From NCBI GenBank assembly GCA_016781115.1, contig JADDQX010000089.1:1-5737 (forward strand): a stretch of DNA of 5,737 nt. The letters run 5' to 3'. This document shows positions 1 through 4,917 of the stretch, piece after piece; within the stretch, counting starts at the first letter, position 1, and each line of letters opens with the position of its first letter. Source of the stretch: Actinomycetota bacterium. Its GTDB lineage: Bacteria > Actinomycetota > CADDZG01 > WHSQ01. A program made the translations under genes and the position numbers. The notes beneath the pieces were generated by a model that saw nothing but the letters and a program-made list of their open reading frames with translations, had not been told where the DNA came from and made no database searches.

Positions 1-149
1 GAGTCGCGGATCCGGGGGAGCTGGCGAGCGCGGCGCGGGCGCTGATGTCCGAGGGGGTCGAGCGGAAGGTGGCTCTGCAGCAGGTCGCGCGCGAAGCGGG
101 GGTGCCCAAGCGGGCGGTCTTTGACGCGCTGGTTGAGCTTGAGGACTAG
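1..149 (+). CDS. rsmI: RsmI C-terminus (16S rRNA cytidine-1402 2'-O-methyltransferase), 5'-truncated
   Basis: Only the last 48 codons are present; the reading frame begins at base 3 and ends with TAG at 147-149. The visible peptide contains ALMSEGVERKVALQQVAREA followed by GVPKRAVFDALVEL. This matches the usual RsmI tail, a small helical domain of the form 'EGMSRKEAAKQVAxxxGLSKREVYxxLL'. In the known family RsmI is a SAM-dependent, tetrapyrrole-methylase-fold enzyme that 2'-O-methylates C1402 in the 16S rRNA decoding centre, a site that is also base-methylated by RsmH. The catalytic domain lies outside the window and cannot be checked. Position supports the call, because rsmI lies next to abrB and metG in Bacillus and near metG in actinobacteria. 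The stop codon overlaps that of the convergent abrB. An unrelated protein with a similar helical tail is possible but less likely given the context. Confidence 0.8.
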   Translation, partial: VADPGELASAARALMSEGVERKVALQQVAREAGVPKRAVFDALVELED

Positions 150-442
150 GTGGTTGCGGTTGCGGAGGGCGCTGCGTCGGGTAGCCGCACCTCGACCCCC
201 TGGAAACCGCCGAGGTCTCCCGCACAGGTGTCGCAGACCTTGCGCCCCTTGAACTCGATCGCAGGCTCCTCCGCGCCGCAGAAGACGCACAGGTCACGCC
301 TCTTCTGGAGGATCACCTGCTCGCCGTCGACGCTGATCTCGAGCTCGTCTCCGACGCCGATGCCGAAGACCTTGCGAAGCTCGGACGGAAGAACGATGCG
401 GCCCAACTCGTCGATCTTGCGCACGACGCCGGTAGACTTCAT
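146..442 (-). CDS. abrB: AbrB/SpoVT-family transcriptional regulator with cysteine-rich C-terminus
   Basis: A 98-residue protein with an ATG start at 442-440. Residues 1-47 form a canonical AbrB swapped-hairpin DNA-binding domain: MKSTGVVRKIDELGRIVLPS, then ELRKVFGI, then DELEISVDGEQVILQK. R8, R15, R23 and R24 fall where DNA-contacting arginines lie in Bacillus AbrB. The C-terminal part differs from B. subtilis AbrB. It has C52-x2-C55 and C70-x2-C73 separated by 14 residues, around EFKGRKVC, which looks like a small zinc ribbon of the kind I recall in clostridial AbrB variants. The last 15 or so residues are rich in Ala, Thr and Pro and probably disordered. The family acts as dimers or tetramers on AT-rich or bent promoter DNA and governs growth-phase transitions. 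The targets here are unknown. AGGGGG lies about 9 bases upstream of the ATG. The gene is divergent from metG and convergent with rsmI, and could repress itself through the inverted repeat in its promoter. The fold is confident; the zinc site is inferred. Confidence 0.92.
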   Translation of the reverse strand: MKSTGVVRKIDELGRIVLPSELRKVFGIGVGDELEISVDGEQVILQKRRDLCVFCGAEEPAIEFKGRKVCDTCAGDLGGFQGVEVRLPDAAPSATATT

Positions 443-469
443 GGCCTTGGCCCCCTGATAGCTGGTAAC

Positions 470-492
470 TCCTGGAGAACGTATTCCCAGGA
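470..492. promoter_or_regulatory. Inverted repeat overlapping the abrB -10 element (possible operator)
   Basis: TCCTGG at 470-475 and CCAGGA at 487-492 are perfect 6-base inverted arms around an 11-base centre. The centre contains the whole predicted abrB -10 hexamer (478-483). A dimeric repressor bound here would block RNA polymerase, and AbrB itself is an obvious candidate because family members are often autoregulated. Six-base arms can arise by chance, so the operator role is inference. A second short palindrome, ACCGGT, lies at 512-517, just upstream of the -35 element. Confidence 0.35.
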
Positions 493-506
493 ACCGGGTA
501 GGTCAA
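478..506 (-). promoter_or_regulatory. Predicted sigma70-like promoter of abrB
   Basis: Read on the minus strand, TTGACC (plus-strand 501-506) is followed after exactly 17 bases by TACGTT (plus-strand 478-483). This is close to TTGACA-17-TANNNT, the housekeeping-sigma consensus of high-GC Gram-positives. Transcription would start near 470-472, giving a leader of about 30 bases before the abrB ATG. The spacing and direction fit the gene. There is no experimental support, and no equally good promoter is visible for metG on the plus strand. Confidence 0.6.
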
Positions 507-549
507 GCACAACCGGTCATATCACCCGATCCTGTCACCGAAACAAGCT

Positions 550-555
550 GGGGAG
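550..555 (+). promoter_or_regulatory. Shine-Dalgarno of metG
   Basis: GGGGAG ends 12 bases before the GTG at 568-570. The spacing is longer than usual, but no better start or Shine-Dalgarno is present, and the protein from this GTG begins exactly as MetRS proteins do. The rest of the 443-567 gap shows no convincing plus-strand -35/-10 pair, and no T-box or SAM riboswitch features that I can recognise. Confidence 0.5.
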
Positions 556-567
556 CGCATCGGACCC

Positions 568-2118
568 GTGAGCGACGACACCTTCTACGTCACCACGCCG
601 ATCTACTACGTCAACGATGTCCCGCACCTGGGCCACGCCTACACGACCGTGGCAGCGGACTTCATCTGCCGGTTCCGGCGGATGCAGGGCCGCAAGGTCC
701 ACTTCCTCACGGGCACGGATGAGCACGGGCAGAAGATCCTCCGGACGGCGGAGGCGAAGGGGATGTCGCCGAAGGAGTGGACCGATCAGATCGTGCCGCG
801 CTGGACCGAGGTGTGGAAGGCGCTCGACATCTCCAACGACGACTTCATCCGCACGACCGAGCCGCGCCATGAGGGCCCGGTGCAGAGGTTCGTGCAAGAG
901 CTGTATGACCGCGGCGAGATCTACCTCGGCAGCTACCAGGGTCTGTACTGCGTCGGCTGCGAGGCCTTCAAGCTCGAGGATGAGTTGGTGGACGGGAAGT
1001 GCCCTCTGCACGGCGTGGAGCCCGACGTCGTCGAAGAAGAGAACTACTTCTTCCGCCTCTCCAAGTACGCGGACCGCTTGATCCAGCTGTGGGAGACGGA
1101 CGAACGGTCTGTCATGCCCGAGACGCGGCGCAACGAGGTGCTCGGGAAGGTTCGTCAGGGTCTCGAGGACCTGTCGATCTCGCGCGTGAGCTTCGACTGG
1201 GGGATACCGCTGCCGTGGGACGAGAAGCACGTGATCTACGTGTGGATCGACGCACTGCAGAACTACATCACCGCGGTCGGATACGGCACCGACGACGACC
1301 GGTTCTCGTCGATCTGGCCTGCCGACATCCACCTCGTGGGCAAGGACATCCTCTGGTTCCACTCCGTGATCTGGCCCGCGATGCTGATGGCCCTCGACAT
1401 GCCGCTGCCGCGCACGGTGTTCGCCCACGGCTACCTCCAGGTGGGCGGCGAGAAGATGAGCAAGAGCAAGCTCACCGGGATCTCGCCTCACGACGTCATC
1501 GCGACCTTCGGCTCCGACGGGTACCGCTACTACTTCATGCGTGAGATCTCCTTCGGGCTCGATGGCAACTTCTCTTGGGAGGCGATGGTCGAGCGCTACA
1601 ACGCGGACCTTGCGAACGACTTCGGCAACCTCGCCTCACGGGTCCTGTCCATGATCACCCGCTACTTCGACGGAGCGCTTCCCGAGCCTCCGCAACCTGA
1701 CGAGCTCGAGGGATCCGACCGAAGCTTGATGAGCGTCCACGAGCATGCGTTGTCGGACATGGACCAGGCGGTGAACGCGGTGGCGCCGCACCAGGCGGTG
1801 AAGGCCGCGTGGACGTTGGTGAAGAAGGCGAACTCGTATGTGGAGGAGGTCGCGCCCTGGGCTCTGGCCAAGGATCCGGACCAGAGAAGGCGCCTGGAGA
1901 TCGCGCTCTACATGCTTGCGGACACGCTGCGTCAGCTCGCGTTGATGACGTCTCCGATCACGCCGCGCGCGGCGCAGGAGCTCTGGCACCGGCTGGGTCT
2001 GGAGGGAGACGTGGAGCAACGCTCTTTCCCAGCCGATGGCGGCTGGGGACGGTTGAAGGCGGGGACGAAGGTGCGGACGGGGGATCCCCTGTTCCCGCGC
2101 CTCGACGAGGCTTCCTAG
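568..2118 (+). CDS. metG: Methionyl-tRNA synthetase (single-zinc-knuckle, short form)
   Basis: A 516-residue class I synthetase that joins methionine to tRNA-Met in the cytoplasm for initiation and elongation. The GTG start gives MSDDTFYVTTPIYYVNDVPH, the standard N-terminus, with the HIGH-type motif HLGH at residues 20-23. The connective-peptide insertion has one zinc knuckle, C128-x2-C131 and C145-x2-H148. This is the single-knuckle layout I recall for Thermus-type MetRS; the E. coli enzyme carries more cysteines. The methionine-pocket strand VWIDALQNYITAVGYG is intact. The flexible catalytic loop KMSKS is at 296-300. The anticodon-binding helical domain begins around residue 342, with NADLANDFGNLASR at 345-358. 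There is no C-terminal EMAP/Trbp111-like dimerisation domain, and the length fits short actinobacterial forms. The gene is probably the first of an operon, with tatD starting 4 bases after its stop. All signature residues are intact. Confidence 0.97.
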   Translation: MSDDTFYVTTPIYYVNDVPHLGHAYTTVAADFICRFRRMQGRKVHFLTGTDEHGQKILRTAEAKGMSPKEWTDQIVPRWTEVWKALDISNDDFIRTTEPRHEGPVQRFVQELYDRGEIYLGSYQGLYCVGCEAFKLEDELVDGKCPLHGVEPDVVEEENYFFRLSKYADRLIQLWETDERSVMPETRRNEVLGKVRQGLEDLSISRVSFDWGIPLPWDEKHVIYVWIDALQNYITAVGYGTDDDRFSSIWPADIHLVGKDILWFHSVIWPAMLMALDMPLPRTVFAHGYLQVGGEKMSKSKLTGISPHDVIATFGSDGYRYYFMREISFGLDGNFSWEAMVERYNADLANDFGNLASRVLSMITRYFDGALPEPPQPDELEGSDRSLMSVHEHALSDMDQAVNAVAPHQAVKAAWTLVKKANSYVEEVAPWALAKDPDQRRRLEIALYMLADTLRQLALMTSPITPRAAQELWHRLGLEGDVEQRSFPADGGWGRLKAGTKVRTGDPLFPRLDEAS

Positions 2119-2122
2119 AAAG

Positions 2123-2881
2123 TTGTGGTTCGACTCTCACTGCCACATCCATCTCTGTGAGACCGCGACCTCCGCGCAGATCATCGAGGCGGCAACGGCA
2201 ACATCTGTTGAAGCGATGGTCACCGTCGGCACCGACCTCGCTTCCAGTGGCACATCGGTGGAGCTGGCGCGGCACCCGAACGTGTTCGCCGCCGTGGGGG
2301 TTCACCCGAACTCGGCAGATGGGTGGCACGACGACGCCGCTCGGGCGGTCGAACGGTGGCTGGTGGACGATAACGTCGTCGCGGTGGGCGAGAGCGGCCT
2401 CGACTTCTTCCGCGATCACGTAGCCCCAGACACCCAGCGCATCGCCTTCGTGGACCACATCCAGCTCGCGAAGAGCCACGACAAGGCGCTGATCACCCAC
2501 ACCCGTGACTCGCTCGATGAGGCCCTCGACGTTCTCGAGCAACAGGGTCCTCCCGCTCGGTTCGTCTTCCATTGTTGGTCCGGAGACCGGGCCCAACTCG
2601 AGCGCGCTCTCGACCAAGGCGCGTACATCTCCTTCGCCGGCAACGTCTCCTTCAACAGCGCGCACGATCTGCGTGAAACCGCCGCGCGGGTGCCGGACGA
2701 CCGACTACTCGTGGAGACGGACTCGCCTTATCTCACGCCGGTGCCACACCGCGGCAAGCCGAACGAGCCGGCGCGGGTGGGCCATGTCGGTGAAGCGGTG
2801 GCGCATGCACGCGGCGCCGACGTCGTCGCGACCGCGCGCCACACCACCGCGAACGCGCGGAGGTTCTTTGGGATCGAGTGA
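2123..2881 (+). CDS. tatD: TatD-family metal-dependent hydrolase (DNase)
   Basis: A 252-residue TIM-barrel metallohydrolase. The TTG start is chosen because it gives MWFDSHCHIHL, matching the family N-terminus, and no in-frame start lies nearby upstream. The Shine-Dalgarno is poor (AGAAAG abuts the start), so translation is probably coupled to metG, whose stop is 4 bases away. Metal ligands are present: H6 and H8 (SHCH), E90 (VGESGLDFFRD), H126 (THTRDS), H150 (FHCWSG) and D200 (VETDSPYLTP). The C-terminal signature PHRGKPNEPARVGHV is clear. Family members are Mg-dependent 3'-5' exonucleases or endonucleases linked to DNA repair and DNA clearance; the exact substrate here is unknown. One small difference from the consensus is HCWSG instead of HCFSG. 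The location between metG and rsmA is the classic yabD position in Bacillus and also the actinobacterial arrangement. The last 14 bases overlap rsmA. Confidence 0.95.
   Translation: MWFDSHCHIHLCETATSAQIIEAATATSVEAMVTVGTDLASSGTSVELARHPNVFAAVGVHPNSADGWHDDAARAVERWLVDDNVVAVGESGLDFFRDHVAPDTQRIAFVDHIQLAKSHDKALITHTRDSLDEALDVLEQQGPPARFVFHCWSGDRAQLERALDQGAYISFAGNVSFNSAHDLRETAARVPDDRLLVETDSPYLTPVPHRGKPNEPARVGHVGEAVAHARGADVVATARHTTANARRFFGIE
2859..2863 (+). promoter_or_regulatory. Shine-Dalgarno of rsmA inside tatD
   Basis: GGAGG lies within the end of tatD, 4 bases before the TTG at 2868-2870. The spacing is tight, but it is the only good Shine-Dalgarno near the conserved start of RsmA homology, so it decides the start. 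Later in-frame candidates, TTG at 2910 and GTG at 2919, would remove the conserved LLG...RLRE segment. Confidence 0.55.
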
Positions 2882-3716
2882 GGGCGCCGGGCTCCTCGGT
2901 GCGCGGCGGTTGCGGGAGGTGCTCGACGACCGTGGGATCAGGCCGACGAAGGCGCTGGGTCAGAACTTCGTCATCGACCCGAACACCATAAGAAAGGTCG
3001 TGGAAGTGGCTGCCGTCACGCCGAGAGATCGCGTGTTGGAGATCGGGGCCGGTGCCGGTTCCCTCACACTCGGTCTCGCGGCTGCCGCTAAGCAGGTGAT
3101 CGCCGTCGAGTTCGACCGTCGCCTTCTGCCCGTGCTCGACGAGACACTGGCCGGCGCAGACAACGTCGAAGTGATCGCAGCCGACGCGATGACGCTGCCG
3201 TTGGCGGAGCTCCGTGCAACCAAGCTGGTCGCGAACCTGCCGTACAACATCGCGGTGCCGGTCGTGGTGCGGGTGTTGGAGGAGGCTCCGCAGATCACCG
3301 ACCTCATGGTGATGACGCAGCGGGAGGTGGGGGAACGTCTGGCCGCGCATCCAGGCTCCAAGGCCTACGGTCAGGTGAGCGTGCTGGTTCGCTACTTCGG
3401 GCAGGCGACCGTGGCCGCCAAGGTATCGAGGCGCGCGTTCTTCCCGGTCCCCGGCGTCGACTCGGTGCTGGTGCGGATCGAGCGGCGAGAGCCACCCCGG
3501 GTCGGGCCCGAGCAGCTGTTCCCGGTGGTGCGCGCCGCCTTCGGCCAGCGCAGGAAGACCGTGCGCAACGCGCTCATGTCGGCGGGGTTCCACGCCGCCG
3601 AGGCGGCCCTAGCCGGCGCCGGCATCGACCCTGCCGCTCGCGCGGAGTCGCTCCGGCTCGAAGATTTCGTAGCCGTGGCCAACGCCCTAGGCGACTCCGC
3701 ACCTCTGCAGGACTAG
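2868..3716 (+). CDS. rsmA: 16S rRNA dimethyladenosine transferase RsmA (KsgA)
   Basis: A 282-residue SAM-dependent methyltransferase that dimethylates the two adjacent adenines (A1518 and A1519, E. coli numbering) in the 3'-terminal hairpin of 16S rRNA, a late step and checkpoint in 30S assembly. Motifs in order: the N-terminal LGQNF at residues 30-34; the SAM loop LEIGAGAGSLTLGL, with G60, G62 and G64; the acidic strand AVEFD; DAMTL; the catalytic NLPY at 123-126; MTQREVGERLAA; FFPVPGVDSVLVRIERR; and FGQRRKTVRNAL. The TTG start at 2868 is an inference from the GGAGG upstream and from alignment with mycobacterial KsgA, which also has LLG...IRRL before the LGQNF block. A start further upstream, inside tatD, would add sequence unrelated to RsmA. 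The SAM loop has Ala where Pro is usual (GPGxG). The 14-base overlap with tatD points to translational coupling. The stop is TAG at 3714-3716. Confidence 0.95.
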   Translation: MGSSEGAGLLGARRLREVLDDRGIRPTKALGQNFVIDPNTIRKVVEVAAVTPRDRVLEIGAGAGSLTLGLAAAAKQVIAVEFDRRLLPVLDETLAGADNVEVIAADAMTLPLAELRATKLVANLPYNIAVPVVVRVLEEAPQITDLMVMTQREVGERLAAHPGSKAYGQVSVLVRYFGQATVAAKVSRRAFFPVPGVDSVLVRIERREPPRVGPEQLFPVVRAAFGQRRKTVRNALMSAGFHAAEAALAGAGIDPAARAESLRLEDFVAVANALGDSAPLQD

Positions 3717-3830
3717 CGCCGTCCTAAAGGAGAAGCGGGACCGTCCGATCTCTCTGCCTGAACAAAGAGGCTGTCTGGGAGATTCGCCGCTGTTGGAACT
3801 TCTCATCTACTAGAGCGTCGCGGCGGTAGC
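3717..3830. other. rsmA–ispE intergenic region with possible RNA structure
   Basis: This 114-base gap has no supported gene. A strong Shine-Dalgarno-like AAAGGAGA at 3726-3733 has no start codon at a usable distance. Several inverted repeats can be nested: GAGAAG (3730-3735) with CTTCTC (3799-3804); GATCTC (3747-3752) with GAGATT (3779-3784, one G·U pair); and GCCT (3756-3759) with AGGC (3768-3771). A six-codon open frame beginning with TTG at 3793 and ending at TAG 3811-3813 follows GGGAG. I found no good -35/-10 pair for ispE and no T-rich terminator for rsmA. The pairings are visible, but any regulatory role is speculation. Confidence 0.3.
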
Positions 3831-4742
3831 GTGGCCGCGGTGGCCGCTACCCACAAGCTCCGGCTCGAGACAGGAGCGAAGCTCAACCTCTTCCTGCGTG
3901 TCGTCGGCCGTCGCCCTGACGGTTATCACGAGCTGGAGTCGATCTTCCACAGCCTCGACTTCGCGGACGACCTCGACGTCGCACCGAGGCCCGGCGCGAC
4001 CATCGCCGTGGAGATGACGTCCGAGAGCGGCGGCGCGGTCGCTTTCCCTCCAGCTGAAGAGAATCTCGCCTACGTGGCGGCCCGGCGACTGCAGGAGGTC
4101 ACCGGGAGCGAGCGGGGGGCCGAGATCCACATCCGCAAGCGCATCCCGTTGGGCGGTGGCCTCGGCGGTGGCAGCAGTAACGCCGCGGGCGTGTTGGCGG
4201 CGCTGGACGAGCTGTGGGAGCTCGGGCTGCAACGCTCTCGCCTGCTGGAGGTCGCCGCGGAGATCGGCAGCGACGTCCCCTTCTGCCTCGACGGTGGAGC
4301 GACCTGTTTGGTGACCGGACGTGGCGAGAATCTGACGCCGCTGCCGGGGCCGCCGCTTCCTATGTGGTTCGTGCTGGGGCTGTCCGACCGGCCTGTTTCC
4401 ACCGCGCGGGTGTACGGCGGGCTGGCCGGCGTGCCGCGGACGGGACCTGCAGTGGCGCCGGTCACCATGGCTATCGGCGCGGGAGACGCCGCAGAGCTGG
4501 CGCAGCTCCTGCACAACGACCTCGAAGCGGTGGCTCTGCAGCAGCGCCCGGAGCTTCGGGAGCACAAGGAGGTGCTCGTGGCTGCCGGTGCCTTGGGAGT
4601 CGGCCTCAGCGGCTCGGGGCCGACCTTGTTCGGTGTGGCTCCGGATGAGAGCTCCGCCCGGGAGATCGCATCGAAGGTCGGAACGTCCTTCGATCGGGTC
4701 GTGGTCGCCTCCTCGGCCCCGAATTGCGTCCGCTTCGCCTGA
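3831..4742 (+). CDS. ispE: 4-diphosphocytidyl-2-C-methyl-D-erythritol kinase
   Basis: A 303-residue GHMP-family kinase that phosphorylates the 2-hydroxyl of CDP-methylerythritol with ATP, the fourth step of the MEP pathway to IPP and DMAPP. The N-terminal substrate motif is AKLNLFLRVVGRRPDGYHEL, with K17 and N19 at the conserved positions. The GHMP ATP loop PLGGGLGGGSSNAA runs from residue 106. The catalytic aspartate is D148 in GSDVPFCLDGG, and the C-terminal GHMP motif GLSGSGPTLFG has GSGPT at 261-265. The start is uncertain by a few residues: GTG at 3831 and an in-frame GTG at 3840 (codon 4) are both possible, and neither has a strong Shine-Dalgarno. Both lie ahead of the conserved core. 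The gene stands 114 bases after rsmA and may be read through from the upstream operon. A terminator-like hairpin follows the stop. The rsmA–ispE adjacency matches mycobacteria. Confidence 0.96.
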   Translation: MAAVAATHKLRLETGAKLNLFLRVVGRRPDGYHELESIFHSLDFADDLDVAPRPGATIAVEMTSESGGAVAFPPAEENLAYVAARRLQEVTGSERGAEIHIRKRIPLGGGLGGGSSNAAGVLAALDELWELGLQRSRLLEVAAEIGSDVPFCLDGGATCLVTGRGENLTPLPGPPLPMWFVLGLSDRPVSTARVYGGLAGVPRTGPAVAPVTMAIGAGDAAELAQLLHNDLEAVALQQRPELREHKEVLVAAGALGVGLSGSGPTLFGVAPDESSAREIASKVGTSFDRVVVASSAPNCVRFA

Positions 4743-4756
4743 CGCTCGCTCGGGGA

Positions 4757-4782
4757 AGGCGCAGCCTGCGGCGCTTCTCTTT
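4757..4782 (+). terminator. Candidate intrinsic terminator after ispE
   Basis: GCGC (4759-4762) pairs with GCGC (4771-4774). One further G-C pair (4764 with 4769) lies past an A/G mismatch, the loop is CCTG, and outer pairs 4757-4776 and 4758-4775 (G·U) extend the stem. The pyrimidine-rich run TTCTCTTT (4775-4782) follows directly. The stem lies 14 bases after the ispE stop. The stem is short and the tract is not pure T, so efficiency is uncertain. Confidence 0.45.
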
Positions 4783-4787
4783 AGTAT
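4782..4787 (+). promoter_or_regulatory. Possible -10 element for tRNA-Gln (and glmU)
   Basis: TAGTAT matches the TANNNT -10 pattern and would start transcription near 4794, about 26 bases before the tRNA. No recognisable -35 lies 16-18 bases upstream, where the sequence is GC-rich and forms the preceding hairpin. A perfect 5-base stem, CCGGC (4798-4802) with GCCGG (4807-4811), sits in the leader between this site and the tRNA. Confidence 0.3.
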
Positions 4788-4820
4788 GCGAAGGCAGCCG
4801 GCGGGTGCCGGATGTGACGG

Positions 4821-4892
4821 TGCCCCGTGGGGTAATTGGCAGCCCGAGGGATTTTGGTTCCCTAAGTTCTGGTTCGAATCCAGGCGGGGCAG
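4821..4892 (+). tRNA. tRNA-Gln, anticodon TTG
   Basis: A complete 72-base cloverleaf. The acceptor stem is TGCCCCG (4821-4827) with CGGGGCA (4885-4891), 7 of 7 pairs, and the discriminator is G4892, as in bacterial tRNA-Gln. The D stem is GGG (4830-4832) with CCC (4843-4845), and the loop contains TTGGCA. The anticodon stem is AGGGA (4847-4851) with TCCCT (4859-4863). The 7-base loop TTTTGGT gives anticodon TTG at 4854-4856, which reads CAA and, by wobble, CAG. The variable loop has 4 bases. The T stem TCTGG (4868-4872) pairs with CCAGG (4880-4884) with one U·G, and the T loop is TTCGAAT. The 3' CCA is not encoded. The gene lies 78 bases after ispE and 25 bases before glmU. As I recall it, tRNA-Gln next to glmU occurs in several actinobacteria. 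Confidence 0.97.
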
Positions 4893-4904
4893 CGACTTCT
4901 AGCG

Positions 4905-4910
4905 AAGGAG
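4905..4910 (+). promoter_or_regulatory. Shine-Dalgarno of glmU
   Basis: AAGGAG ends 7 bases before the TTG at 4918-4920, which is ideal spacing and decides the glmU start. A small hairpin, CTTC (4896-4899) with GAAG (4904-4907), overlaps its 5' part. The core GGAG is only partly covered. Confidence 0.7.
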
Positions 4911-4917
4911 ACGGCGG

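Noticed and set aside
443..567. T-box or SAM riboswitch upstream of metG
   Set aside because: The gap is only 125 bases, with no T-box consensus or SAM-box core that I can recognise, and part of it is occupied by the abrB promoter.
535..1491. 318-residue open frame on the minus strand opposite metG
   Set aside because: It lies entirely antisense to an intact MetRS with all catalytic motifs, and its Arg/His/Val-rich sequence is typical of GC-rich shadow frames.
2505..2867. Upstream extension of the rsmA frame inside tatD
   Set aside because: The added residues are Arg/Ser/Thr-rich and match the out-of-frame reading of tatD; RsmA homology begins only after 2868.
2733..3593. 286-residue minus-strand open frame opposite tatD and rsmA
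   Set aside because: Low-complexity His/Arg-rich product with no family motifs; the opposite strand encodes complete TatD and RsmA.
3691..3807. 39-codon minus-strand ATG frame across the rsmA–ispE gap
   Set aside because: No supporting ribosome-binding site, promoter or recognisable sequence; it runs into the rsmA coding region.
3810..4565. 251-residue minus-strand open frame opposite ispE
   Set aside because: Shadow of the ispE codon pattern with no recognisable domain.
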